This document shows, piece after piece, positions 17,574-26,098 of a stretch of DNA of 64,000 nucleotides. Position 1 is the first letter of the stretch, and the number at the start of each line of letters is the position of its first letter. A model generated the notes under the pieces. It saw nothing but the letters and a program-made list of their open reading frames with translations. It ran no database searches and was not told the DNA's origin. Location: positions 1,674,001-1,738,000 of the forward strand of contig NC_014328.1 in assembly GCF_000143685.1 (NCBI RefSeq), given 5' to 3'. The translations under genes and the position numbers were made by a program. This stretch comes from Clostridium ljungdahlii DSM 13528. GTDB lineage: Bacteria > Bacillota > Clostridia > Clostridiales > Clostridiaceae.

Positions 17574-18302
17574 ATGCATTATAGTTTAATTGTAAAATTG
17601 ATTTGTGAAATGCTTGGCACAGCAATTTTGGTGCTATTTGGTAATGGTGCCGTTGCTAATGTAGAATTAAAAGGAACAAAAGGCTATCACAATGGATGGC
17701 TTATTATTGCCGTTGGTTATGGAATTGGTGTAATGATTCCAGCTTTAATGTTTGGGCCAATCAGTGGCAGCCATATAAATCCAGCTATGACCATAGGCTT
17801 AGCAATAAATGGATTTTTTTCTTGGTCAGAAGTCTTTCCATATGTAGTGGCTCAACTTATTGGTGCTATAATTGGTCAGGTTATTCTTTACTTTGTTTAT
17901 CTTCCATTTTATAAAAAAACAGAGAATACTGAAAGCATTCTTGGTACATGCTCTACCATATCAGCTTCTGGAAGTTATATAAATGGATTTATTACGGAAT
18001 TTTTTGGTACATTTTTATTAGTTCTTGGTGCAGAATTTATGCTTAATTCCACAGACTTAAAACAAACCATTGGAATAGGATATCTTGGTCTTGGTTTTCT
18101 TGTATGTACTTTAGTTACATCCTTAGGCGGTCCAACTGGTCCTGGATTAAATCCTGCCAGAGATTTAGGTCCTCGAATCGTACATTCATTATTTCCTCTT
18201 AAAAATAAAGGAAATTCTCAATGGTCATATGCTTGGATTCCTGTGGTAGCACCAATAGCTGGAAGCATTATTGCGATATTTTTATTTAAACAAATTTATT
18301 AA
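17574..18302 (+). CDS. Aquaglyceroporin (MIP family), likely lactate/glycerol channel
   Basis: 242 residues with six hydrophobic helices and both half-helix motifs, HINPAM (NPA at 69-71) and LNPARD (NPA at 193-195). The Asp after the second NPAR is typical of glycerol facilitators. In lactobacilli the lar operon includes larD, a lactic-acid channel of this family. The gene begins 35 bp after larA, so a LarD-like role is a reasonable inference. AAGGAG precedes the ATG. Confidence 0.87.
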   Translation: MHYSLIVKLICEMLGTAILVLFGNGAVANVELKGTKGYHNGWLIIAVGYGIGVMIPALMFGPISGSHINPAMTIGLAINGFFSWSEVFPYVVAQLIGAIIGQVILYFVYLPFYKKTENTESILGTCSTISASGSYINGFITEFFGTFLLVLGAEFMLNSTDLKQTIGIGYLGLGFLVCTLVTSLGGPTGPGLNPARDLGPRIVHSLFPLKNKGNSQWSYAWIPVVAPIAGSIIAIFLFKQIY

Positions 18303-18383
18303 TAAATTTATTATAAATTTGTATAGTCATTACTATTACCTATTAGATTTATTATAGTTATAGGCAAACTGTAGTGGTACTGT

Positions 18384-18435
18384 AAAAGTGTAAATGTTAA
18401 TTATCAAATTATTGATGGTGAACATTTACACTTTT
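18384..18435 (+). terminator. Terminator of the larA-aquaglyceroporin operon
   Basis: Perfect 15-bp arms AAAAGTGTAAATGTT and AACATTTACACTTTT around a 22-nt loop. The right arm ends in T-rich sequence. Confidence 0.75.
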
Positions 18436-18619
18436 ATTTAATTAAAGTGACTTTGTTAAAAGTCATCGAAGCGCTAGAGGTCTAGATACACTATAAAATT
18501 TTATTTATATTTCAAATGTCTTAAGAGTATAATTTGCAAAACTGCAGTGTTTAGTATCATATTATATATTGCTAAAGAGCAAGATTATAATTATGTAATT
18601 GATATAAGGAGAGGTCATA
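18436..18619. other. Intergenic region before larB
   Basis: AT-rich, with no gene visible. A short self-complementary stretch (CTAGAGGTCTAG) lies near 18474-18486. Only the larB ribosome site (AAGGAGAGG) is clear. Confidence 0.3.
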
Positions 18620-19156
18620 GTGGATAAAGAAGAAATTAAAATTTTATTGAAAAGTGTTAAAGAGAATAGAATAAATGTAGAAGAAGCTCTTGAAAAATTA
18701 GAAGATTTACCTTTTAAGGATTTGGGTTTTGCAAAAATAGATAATCATAGAGAAATTAGAGTTGGTTATCCGGAAGTAATATATTGTGCTGGAAAGACAG
18801 TAGATCAAGTTAGATATATCGTCAAATTTATGCTTACAAAAAATATTAATATATTAGGTACTAGAGCAAATGAAGAAATGTATAATGCGGTAAGGGAGAT
18901 ATGCATTGAGGCAGAGTACAATAAGCTTGGAAAAACAATAACTATCAGAAAAAAAGAACAAGTCATTACAGATAGTTATATAGCTATTGTTTCGGCAGGA
19001 ACTTCTGACTTGCCAGTAGTAGAAGAGGCGTATGAAACTGCAAAGATACTAGGAAATAGAGTTGAAAAAGTGATTGATGTAGGGGTTGTAGGAATACATA
19101 GACTTTTTGCAAGATTGGATGTTATTAGAGGGGCAAATATAATTAATAAGTTATAA
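18620..19156 (+). pseudogene. larB: larB, 3'-truncated (nickel-pincer cofactor synthesis)
   Basis: 178 residues. LarB carboxylates and hydrolyses nicotinic acid adenine dinucleotide in nickel-pincer nucleotide synthesis and is normally ~245-255 residues. The N-terminal part and the PurE-like core start are well conserved (GYPEVIYCAGKTVDQV, ILGTRAN, AIVSAGTSDLPVVEEA, DVGVVGIHRLFARLD). The sequence then ends abruptly after GANIINKL. The conserved ending found in the family (an AGMEGALPSV segment and a PTSVGYGASF segment) is missing. A 23-bp block identical to the 3' end of the pentapeptide gene at 24.1 kb begins immediately after the stop, marking a recombination scar. Probably non-functional. 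Confidence 0.8.
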
Positions 19157-19179
19157 GGAGTTGTGTTAAAGGAATAATG
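19157..19179 (+). repeat. 23-bp direct repeat, copy 1 (scar after larB)
   Basis: Identical over 23 bp to 24136-24158, where it forms the last codons of the pentapeptide-repeat gene (GVVLKE and stop). Flanks differ on both sides. It lies exactly at the point where larB is cut off. Confidence 0.8.
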
Positions 19180-19627
19180 CCTCTCAATTTGATACATTAA
19201 AAGAATGGAATAATTACACAGTTCTCAGTTATGGAGAACAAAAATAATGGATATAGATTTGATTTCTACACAAATCTATATCCATTCCTTCCCACACAGG
19301 AAAGATCAATTAGAGATTATACTTCTGGTAGTTACGCTTTCTTCATTTCTAAGCAACAATCTGTTTATGAGATATTTTATTAATCCAGTTAATATCTAAT
19401 TTTAAGTTTCATTTTTACTGTAATTGCTAAAGCAATGAGTATGTGAAGTAGTGCACTTAAGCAAGTTTATTTTACATATTTTGAATTAAAATAGCTATAC
19501 TAAAATAATATAGAAGGTTAAGTGAAAAATGTAATTCTATTTTGAAAAATATTTATTATAGCACTCATAAAAAATAATAGATATAAGCTTACAGAATTTA
19601 TTATATTTACTAAGGGGTACTTAAAAG
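19180..19627. other. Gene-free stretch with a large hairpin and a coding-like fragment
   Basis: A perfect 16-bp inverted repeat with a 9-nt loop lies at 19246-19286 but is followed by CCTTCCC, not T's, so it is not a normal terminator. One plus-strand frame near 19307-19385 reads SIRDYTSGSYAFFISKQQ and stops; it has no start and no assigned family. The rest is AT-rich sequence upstream of gerA and probably contains its sporulation promoter. Confidence 0.4.
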
Positions 19628-21085
19628 ATGAATTCCAATAAAGTTTTATCCGAAGATATAAATGTCAATATAAATGAACTAGGTGAAAAGTTCAAGGATT
19701 GTCCAGATATATTAACTAAAAAGTTGATTCTAAAAAACGGAATAAAAGGATGTTTTTTTTATCTCAAGGGGTTTATAAATTTTGATTTGATTCAGCGAGA
19801 TTTTATAAAGCCTATTTTGTCTATAGACATTGATAATATATCTGATAAAGAAATTTTGGATTATTTGCCTTTGTTTAATACCTCTCTAGGTTATGATATT
19901 AATATTCTTGTTACATCAGTACTAAACGGAAAGACAGTTTTTTTGATGGATAAGTTAAATTATGCAATCATATGCGATTTAAAGGAAGTTGAAAAGAGAA
20001 GTATAAAAGAACCTGAGGGTGAGAAGAATGTGCGAGGCCCACATACAGGTTTTATTGAAAACCTTGACACAAATATTACATTAATAAGAAGGGGAATCAA
20101 GGACAATGATTTGAAGTTTAAAACTGTTCAGGTAGGAAGTAGAACAAAGCAGAGAGTAACTGTCGGATATATTCAAGGTATTGCAAATCCGGAACTACTA
20201 AACACATTGCTTACTAAGATTAGCAAAATTCATACGGATGGGCTATTGGCTATTGGATATATTGAACAATATATTACAGATTCACCAAATTCGCCATTTC
20301 CACAATATTTACCTACAGAGAGACCAGATAAGGTAATAGCTGCATTATTGGAAGGAAGATTTGCAATATTAATGGATGGCACTCCCTTTGCTTTAATAGT
20401 TCCAGTTTCTTTTTGGAGCTTTTTTCAAGCATTAGATGATTATAGTACTAAGTGGATGATTGGATCTTTTTTTAGGTTGATAAGGCTGCTTTCAATGATT
20501 ATTGCTGTAATTTTGCCCTCCATTTACATATCTATAACATCCTTTCAATATTATTTAGTACCTATAAATCTGCTTGAACCTTTGGCAATATCCAGAACTC
20601 AAGTAGCTTTTCCACCTATTGTTGAAGCGCTTATAATGGAATTTACAATAGAAATAATTAGAGAAGCATCTATTAGGTTGCCTACCTATATTTCTACTAC
20701 CATAGCTGTAACAGGTGGTATTATAATTGGGCAGGCAGCTGTTAATGCCGGAATAGTCAGCAGCTTATTTATTATAATAGTTGCAGTTACTGCTATAGCA
20801 TCTTATGTAAATCCAGTTTATGACTTTGGGTCAGCATTAAGATTGATAAGATTTATGTTTTTAATTTTAGCATCTTTTTTTGGAATCATAGGAGTATTAA
20901 TATCTACGGTTTTAGTAATAGCACACCTATTATCATTGGAATCATTGGGGCAGCCCTATTTAATGCCTATAATTCCTTTCAAAAAAAAGAATATTAAGGA
21001 CACTATAATTAGAGCACCTTTAGATTTTATGAAGATAATGCCGCATATATCAAAGCCACTCAAAAAGAAAAGGGGTGGTAAATAG
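19628..21085 (+). CDS. Spore germination receptor subunit A (GerA/GerKA family)
   Basis: 485 residues: a soluble N-terminal domain (~1-250), then several transmembrane helices and a basic tail (HISKPLKKKRGGK). Family landmarks include VGYIQGIANPELL, DSPNSPFPQYLPTERPDKV, EGRFAILMDGTPFALIVPVSFWSFFQ and EPLAISRTQVAFPPIVEAL. The protein sits in the spore inner membrane and helps sense germinants. It is the first of three genes in the usual A-B-C order, and the next starts directly after its stop. Confidence 0.95.
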   Translation: MNSNKVLSEDINVNINELGEKFKDCPDILTKKLILKNGIKGCFFYLKGFINFDLIQRDFIKPILSIDIDNISDKEILDYLPLFNTSLGYDINILVTSVLNGKTVFLMDKLNYAIICDLKEVEKRSIKEPEGEKNVRGPHTGFIENLDTNITLIRRGIKDNDLKFKTVQVGSRTKQRVTVGYIQGIANPELLNTLLTKISKIHTDGLLAIGYIEQYITDSPNSPFPQYLPTERPDKVIAALLEGRFAILMDGTPFALIVPVSFWSFFQALDDYSTKWMIGSFFRLIRLLSMIIAVILPSIYISITSFQYYLVPINLLEPLAISRTQVAFPPIVEALIMEFTIEIIREASIRLPTYISTTIAVTGGIIIGQAAVNAGIVSSLFIIIVAVTAIASYVNPVYDFGSALRLIRFMFLILASFFGIIGVLISTVLVIAHLLSLESLGQPYLMPIIPFKKKNIKDTIIRAPLDFMKIMPHISKPLKKKRGGK

Positions 21086-22165
21086 TTGGATGATAAAAGG
21101 CATCAGATCACTTCTAAACAATTAAGGACATTTGCATTATCGTCTCAAATTGGCTTAGGCATTATGACATTGCCCTCTGTTCTTGCAAAAAAAGTTGGTC
21201 ATGATGGTTGGATAGCTGTTATTTTAACAGGAGTTTTAGTATTGTTATCTTCACTCTTTGAGTTAGCGCTTTTAAAAAGATATAAAAATAATTCAATTTT
21301 GGAGATAAATATAAAATTATATGGCAAGAGTTTGGGAGTAATTCTGAACTTTATATTTATTTGCTATACATTTGCTTTTGCAGCTCTCAACATAAGGTTA
21401 CTTACTGGAATAGTAAGTGTTTTAGTCTTAAGGGAAACTCCCAAAATTGTTATATCATTTTTGATTGCTTTACCTACAACTTATCTTACTGCTAAAGGAT
21501 TAAAGGTAATATGTAGATTTACTACACTACTGTATTTATCTCATATAGTAATAATTTTTACATTTGCAATGATTATTAAAGATATTAGAATTACTTATAT
21601 AATGCCTATTGCTAAGTCAGATTTTAACTTAATAATAAAAAGTCTTCCTTATACAATTTATTCTTTTTTAGGATTTGAGCTTGCTTCAGTTTTTTATCCA
21701 AATGTAGTTAACAAAGAACATATAACAATGCATATTATACAAGGTGTTTTATATACTACACTATTTTATCTAATTATTGTTGTAGTTTCAGTACTTATAT
21801 TTGGTGAAATGAAGTTAAAAATGCTTGTATTCCCAATCTATAATATTGAGGAGGCAGTAAGAGTACCCGTTATAGAAAGATTTGATATGATTTTTATATT
21901 GATTTGGTTCCCTATGATGGCATCTTCTGTAAGAAATTATTTTTTTTCATCTTATTATTGTGTTTTAAAAATATTTAGAATAAAAAGAAAAAAACTATTA
22001 ATTGCAGTAATTTTTATAATGATGTTCATAATTGGAGTAACACTTAGGGATATACAGATGATTTGCAGATATATCAATTATATGGCTATATGGGGAATAA
22101 TGAATATAGCATTTATAATAATTTCCTTTTTCATTTCATGTTTAAAAGGGAGGGAGCAATGTTGA
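21086..22165 (+). CDS. Spore germination receptor subunit B (GerB/GerKB family permease)
   Basis: 359 residues of an amino-acid-permease-like fold with about ten hydrophobic helices (e.g. SSQIGLGIMTLPSVLAKKVGHDGWIAVIL). GerB subunits bind amino-acid germinants. The start is TTG directly after the gerA stop with AGGGGTGG upstream. The end overlaps gerC by 7 bp. Confidence 0.94.
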   Translation: MDDKRHQITSKQLRTFALSSQIGLGIMTLPSVLAKKVGHDGWIAVILTGVLVLLSSLFELALLKRYKNNSILEINIKLYGKSLGVILNFIFICYTFAFAALNIRLLTGIVSVLVLRETPKIVISFLIALPTTYLTAKGLKVICRFTTLLYLSHIVIIFTFAMIIKDIRITYIMPIAKSDFNLIIKSLPYTIYSFLGFELASVFYPNVVNKEHITMHIIQGVLYTTLFYLIIVVVSVLIFGEMKLKMLVFPIYNIEEAVRVPVIERFDMIFILIWFPMMASSVRNYFFSSYYCVLKIFRIKRKKLLIAVIFIMMFIIGVTLRDIQMICRYINYMAIWGIMNIAFIIISFFISCLKGREQC

Positions 22166-23277
22166 AAAAAAGACTAATTACTATAATTTTAATATTTACC
22201 ACATTTTTAGAAGGTTGTTGGGATCAAACAATTTATGAGAGAACAGGTTTTATATTACAGGTTGGGATAGAGCCCTCTAATAATAATCTCCTGATTACTT
22301 ATACAGATCCAGTTGTAGAGCCAAAATCAAAAGAGAAGGTTGAAGTTATATATGGTAGTAAGGAAAATTTATTAAGAGAATTTAGAGAAGATGCAAGAAA
22401 AATTTCGTCTAAGATGTTGGAAGCGGGAAAAGTACAGCAAGTTTTAATATCAGATTCCATAGCTGCAAAGGGCATAAATAATTTATTGGAAATTTTTGAA
22501 AGAGATCCAACTACCTCTATAATAGCATACGTTGTAGTTGTGGAAGGAAGTCCAAGAAATTTGATGGAAAAAGCTCAAAGTTTTGGAGATAAGCCCCGTC
22601 CAGCATTTTATATACATCAATTAATTGAGGATAATGTAGAACAATCTTATGTACCTGATACTCAGATACATAGATTCACTACAACATTTTTTTCACCAGG
22701 CATAGATCCAATTACTCCAATAATAAAATTGCAGTATGATAAGGGAAAAGGTATTGAAGTAACTGGGTCAGCACTTTTTTCTGAAGATAAAATGGTTGGC
22801 AAAATAGATACAAATCAAACTTTATTATTATTATCGATGATGGGAAAAGCAAAAAAATCTGTATATGTAAGTAAACATTTTGAAAATCCAGGATATAATA
22901 ATGGGAAAAGGGGATGTGCCATTGGTATTAGAAAAGTTAAAAGAAAAGTTAATGTTTATTTGGAGAACAATATACCAATAGCAGATATTGCTTTAAACTT
23001 TGATGGTTCGTTGAATGAAATGCATTGGAATTCTATTCCAGATTTGGAAGCACAGAAAAATATTGAAAAAACATTAGAAACGGAGATAAAAAAAAGTTGT
23101 GAGCAAGTTTTAACCTATACACAAAAAGTTCATAGTGATCCTTTGGGAATAGGTGACATTATTCGCGCTAAATATAATTCTTACTTTGAGAATGTTAACT
23201 GGAAAAACGTGTATCCCAGTGTTAAGTTTAATGTTAATGTAAAATTAAATATTTCAGGTCATGGTGTTATAAATTAG
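22159..23277 (+). CDS. Spore germination receptor subunit C (GerC lipoprotein)
   Basis: 372 residues from ATG 22159, which has GGGAGGGAG upstream and overlaps the gerB stop. The lipobox LEGC places the acylated Cys at position 20, followed by WDQ, near-invariant in GerC (C-W-D/N). The mature part has the three-domain GerC layout and ends with the long C-terminal domain (SDPLGIGDIIRAKYNSYFENVNW). It anchors to the spore inner membrane and completes the receptor. Confidence 0.94.
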   Translation: MLKKRLITIILIFTTFLEGCWDQTIYERTGFILQVGIEPSNNNLLITYTDPVVEPKSKEKVEVIYGSKENLLREFREDARKISSKMLEAGKVQQVLISDSIAAKGINNLLEIFERDPTTSIIAYVVVVEGSPRNLMEKAQSFGDKPRPAFYIHQLIEDNVEQSYVPDTQIHRFTTTFFSPGIDPITPIIKLQYDKGKGIEVTGSALFSEDKMVGKIDTNQTLLLLSMMGKAKKSVYVSKHFENPGYNNGKRGCAIGIRKVKRKVNVYLENNIPIADIALNFDGSLNEMHWNSIPDLEAQKNIEKTLETEIKKSCEQVLTYTQKVHSDPLGIGDIIRAKYNSYFENVNWKNVYPSVKFNVNVKLNISGHGVIN

Positions 23278-23499
23278 ACTATATCCATTTTGTCAGCTTT
23301 TAGATATCCAATGATTATCTATAATTCATTTATATACAAGCTTGATATGCCATCTCTATAGCAAAATTATTACACATCATATTATAATGTAATGTGTGAA
23401 AATGTGCTTTATAATTAATATAAAGATTTGCGTAATCCATAATTACTGATATGAAAAACTTATTTTTAGAGTAAGTTATAGGGGAGAGATAAAAACAAA

Positions 23500-24156
23500 A
23501 TGGTTCAAAATAGTAATGTTACTAAAGTACTAAAGCCAAAGATTAAAGACAATTTACCTGAAGTTGATTTATTACAAGAAGGAATATCTGATTATGATTC
23601 GATTTCATCTGTATTGGTGAATGAATGCTTGGTGGAAAATTTTAAGGCAAGAAGAGTATCCTTTAATGAAGTAATATTCAGAAATGTAAAGTTTATAAAT
23701 ATATCATTTGAGCAGGTAGAATTTTTAGATGTAAGATTTGAAAACTGTGACTTATCTAATGTTAATTTGAGTGAAGCTTCAATACATAGAGTAGAGTTTA
23801 TAAACTGTAAACTCACAGGAAGTAATTTTACGGAAGCGGTTTTTAGAAATGTTATGTTTGATCAGTGCAGTGGACAATATACATGTTTTAGATTTACAGA
23901 TTTCAAACAGGCAATCTTCAGTAACTGTCAGCTTCCATATGTTGATTTTTACGAGAGTAAATTTTCTAAATTGGAGCTTAAAGATACCGATATTACGCAG
24001 GGGCAATTCTGCAATACTAAACTAAAAGGAATGGATTTTACAAGCTGTAGGATTGATGGTATCGCTGCAGGTGTGGAAGATATTCGTGGTGCAATAATCT
24101 CATATACTCAGGCTGTTTCACTTATTAGCATACTTGGAGTTGTGTTAAAGGAATAA
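23500..24156 (+). CDS. Pentapeptide-repeat protein (Qnr/McbG-like)
   Basis: 218 residues. From ~40 to ~195 nearly every fifth residue is F or L in an A(D/N)LXX-type rhythm (FRNVKFINISFEQVEFLDV, CDLSNVNLSEA, CKLTGSNFTEA), predicting a right-handed quadrilateral beta-helix. Some relatives mimic DNA and protect gyrase from quinolones or microcin B17. This protein's length and C-terminal dimerisation-like tail fit that group, but the function is not proven. Its last codons are the source of the 23-bp repeat found after larB. Confidence 0.85.
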   Translation: MVQNSNVTKVLKPKIKDNLPEVDLLQEGISDYDSISSVLVNECLVENFKARRVSFNEVIFRNVKFINISFEQVEFLDVRFENCDLSNVNLSEASIHRVEFINCKLTGSNFTEAVFRNVMFDQCSGQYTCFRFTDFKQAIFSNCQLPYVDFYESKFSKLELKDTDITQGQFCNTKLKGMDFTSCRIDGIAAGVEDIRGAIISYTQAVSLISILGVVLKE

Positions 24157-24158
24157 TG
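24136..24158 (+). repeat. 23-bp direct repeat, copy 2 (3' end of the pentapeptide gene)
   Basis: Exact match to 19157-19179. The two copies bracket ~5 kb holding the germination operon and the pentapeptide gene. Confidence 0.8.
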
Positions 24159-24169
24159 TTTTTGTTTAA

Positions 24170-24331
24170 AATGGATTTTGGACTTTACAATCTGGAATTA
24201 TAAAAGAAAATTTAACAAGCATAGCACTACATAAAAAATGTGGTTTTAGAGAAGTAGGTGTAAGAGAAAGACTAGGAAAGATGAGTAATGGAAAATGGTA
24301 CGATGTAGTTTTGACTCCACCTGATGCTTAG
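24170..24331 (+). pseudogene. 3' remnant of a GNAT acetyltransferase gene
   Basis: The open frame has no start and encodes the C-terminal ~50 residues of a phosphinothricin-type N-acetyltransferase: TLQSGIIKENLTSIALHKKC followed by GFREVGVRERLGKMSNGKWY and DVVL. These cover the acetyl-CoA site end and last strands of the family. The final residues (TPPDA) are encoded by the repeat element R2, so the element has replaced the natural end. The 5' part is absent, cut off next to the 23-bp repeat. Confidence 0.75.
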
Positions 24332-24465
24332 AAATTGTTATCTAGGGGCGTAGCAGCCGTTATACCCCACTTTATAAGAAAAGCAGATATCCCAAATCTT
24401 TGATTTGATGATAGTCGCTTTCATAGAGTGCGATGGGGTATTACGGCTGGTAGCCATCGGATAAA
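24311..24465 (+). repeat. Dispersed structured element, copy R2
   Basis: Carries only the 3' half of hairpin A' (GACTCCACCTGATGC), the core with arms CAGCCGT / ACGGCTG and TACCCCA / TGGGGTA, and loop insert D (ATCCCAAATCTTTGATTTG). Right end CATCGGATAAA. A minus-strand open frame over it is an artefact of the repeat. Confidence 0.75.
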
Positions 24466-24470
24466 TTATT

Positions 24471-24499
24471 AAAACTCCCAAGATTGGCATTGGGAGTTT
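24471..24499 (-). terminator. Terminator of the C_GCAxxG_C_C gene
   Basis: Perfect 9-bp arms AAACTCCCA / TGGGAGTTT with a 10-nt loop, followed by T-rich sequence on the minus strand, 18 bp after the stop. Confidence 0.75.
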
Positions 24500-24516
24500 C
24501 ATGCTAAACAGATTAA

Positions 24517-24975
24517 TTATTTCACCTTTAGGTTTAACTCTCTGGCTATTATTTTTGCTGATTCTTCTGCAACCTCTCCTGTAAAGTAAATGCATTGTTT
24601 CATATGTTCTTCAGAACTAAGGGTCATATCTTTTGTTAAAACTCTGCAGCATAAGCATTTATGTTTATCTTTAAAAATATCATGCAGTTCTTTAGATAAA
24701 GCCATAGCTTTATTAACCCTTTCATCTTTGGGTTCGCATCTTCCAAAGAATAAACCTATTGCCATAATGCCACCGGTTACTGCACCACATGTACATCCAG
24801 ATCCACCTATACCTACTGGAAAACCAGAAGCCATTTTTATAATGTCATCGGATACTGGCAGGTTAAATTCATCCTTAATTGTTTTTACGATTGATTCAGA
24901 ACAATAAAAATCCCCATTGCGGTAGTAATTTTCTGCCATAGTTCTTACTTTATGTAAGTCAATAATATTATTCAA
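24517..24975 (-). CDS. C_GCAxxG_C_C family (redox-cysteine) protein
   Basis: 152 residues of the small cytosolic family named after its conserved cysteines. Visible are Cys near 24 (FYCSES), a Gly-rich GGSGCTCGAVTGGIMAIGLFFGR segment and the later CLCC and QC cysteines. Members are common in anaerobes and thought to be redox-active or to bind a metal cluster; no reaction is established. It reads divergently from the arsenic operon and has its own terminator, so a link to arsenic metabolism is only positional. AGGAGG lies ahead of the ATG. Confidence 0.85.
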   Translation of the reverse strand: MNNIIDLHKVRTMAENYYRNGDFYCSESIVKTIKDEFNLPVSDDIIKMASGFPVGIGGSGCTCGAVTGGIMAIGLFFGRCEPKDERVNKAMALSKELHDIFKDKHKCLCCRVLTKDMTLSSEEHMKQCIYFTGEVAEESAKIIARELNLKVK

Positions 24976-25277
24976 TGTAATTTCCTCCTATAGTGTTTTT
25001 ATAATATTAAAGCTGCCATATAATTTTAAGCAGTTTGATATAATTCCCCTCAATCACATATTAAATTCAATAAATTTATCTTGCAATAATTATTACTTAT
25101 ATTAATAAAAGGGCACTTTTGTATAAGCAAATGTTATAAGATAATTTTAATATACTACAATAAATAAAACATATTTAAAAAACTGATTGGAACACTTTAA
25201 AGTTAAATACATAAAATATATGTATAGATTATTATTTATATATAAATGATAACTCCAATTAATATCACTATATTTTA
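24976..25277. other. Divergent intergenic region before the ars operon
   Basis: Very AT-rich, no gene. It must hold the minus-strand promoter for the C_GCAxxG_C_C gene. No riboswitch-like structure is apparent. Confidence 0.3.
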
Positions 25278-25318
25278 TTGACTATATATAGATTATAGTT
25301 TATATTATATATAGATAA
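25278..25318 (+). promoter_or_regulatory. Promoter and probable ArsR operator of the ars operon
   Basis: TTGACT (25278-25283) and TATATT (25301-25306) are separated by 17 bp. ATATATAGAT occurs twice, once in the spacer and once just after the -10 hexamer, a position where bound ArsR would block polymerase. The promoter is clear; the operator is inferred. Confidence 0.65.
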
Positions 25319-25341
25319 TTGTATATACACGAGGTGATACT

Positions 25342-25668
25342 ATGGATAAAAGTTATGAAATTAATGCTAAGATATTTAAGGCATTATCAGATCCCAGCAG
25401 ATTAAAAATTCTTGACATATTATCCTGCGGTGAAAAATGTGCTTGTGACATACTAGAATATTTTGAGTTTACACAGCCTACTTTATCTCACCATATGAAA
25501 GTTTTGATGGAATGTGGACTTGTAGAATCTAGAAAAGAAGGTTTATGGAGTCATTACAGTTTGAATAACAATAATGCAAACAGATTAATGTTATTTTTAA
25601 TGAATATCATCACTGATACAGATGATTGTATTTGTAAAGGAAAAAATAAACTTAATTGCTGTAAATAA
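25342..25668 (+). CDS. arsR: ArsR-family arsenite-responsive repressor
   Basis: 108 residues with the ArsR winged helix (FTQPTLSHHMKVLMECGLVESRKEG). The metal box contains Cys33 and Cys35 (EKCACDILEY), equivalent to the arsenite-binding C-V-C motif. A C-terminal Cys cluster (CICKGKNKLNCC) may add thiolate ligands. It is first in the ars operon and should dissociate from DNA on binding As(III) or Sb(III). Confidence 0.92.
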   Translation: MDKSYEINAKIFKALSDPSRLKILDILSCGEKCACDILEYFEFTQPTLSHHMKVLMECGLVESRKEGLWSHYSLNNNNANRLMLFLMNIITDTDDCICKGKNKLNCCK

Positions 25669-25699
25669 TAATGAGATTAAATTATAGGGAGCGATATAA

Positions 25700-26077
25700 A
25701 TGAGTAAAATAGAGATTTTTGATCCAGCTATGTGCTGCTCAACAGGTGTTTGCGGACCAAGCATAAATAAAGAACTTTTAAGAGTTGCAACAGTTATAAA
25801 TAACATGGTTAAAAAAGGTGCTAATGTAGTAAGGCATAATCTTTCCAGTGAGCCGCAGGCATTTATAGACAACAAGAAAATCAATGAATATTTAAACTCA
25901 AAGGGTGCTGATATACTTCCAATAACCCTTGTTGATGGCGAAGTTAAAAAAATTAAGGAATACCCAACAAATGAGGAATTTGCGGAATGGTCAGGACTGT
26001 CTAAGAAAGAAATATCTAATGTAACAATAAAAAAACCTACTAAAAGTTGTGGCTGCAACCATAAAGGCTGCTGCTAG
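25700..26077 (+). CDS. arsD: ArsD arsenite metallochaperone
   Basis: 125 residues. Cys12, Cys13 and Cys18 (PAMCCSTGVCGP) form the As(III) site that passes arsenite to ArsA. The thioredoxin-like fold residues (ALPITLVDGEV-like segment) are present, and a C-terminal vicinal Cys tail (SCGCNHKGCC) is retained as in longer ArsD proteins. It lies between arsR and arsA, the usual order. Confidence 0.94.
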   Translation: MSKIEIFDPAMCCSTGVCGPSINKELLRVATVINNMVKKGANVVRHNLSSEPQAFIDNKKINEYLNSKGADILPITLVDGEVKKIKEYPTNEEFAEWSGLSKKEISNVTIKKPTKSCGCNHKGCC

Positions 26078-26098
26078 AAAGAAGGAAGGGATTAACCC

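Noticed and set aside
24338..24595. Minus-strand open frame over R2
   Set aside because: It runs through the repeat element and into the 3' end of the C_GCAxxG_C_C gene in another frame; a similar frame appears over R7 only because the DNA repeats.
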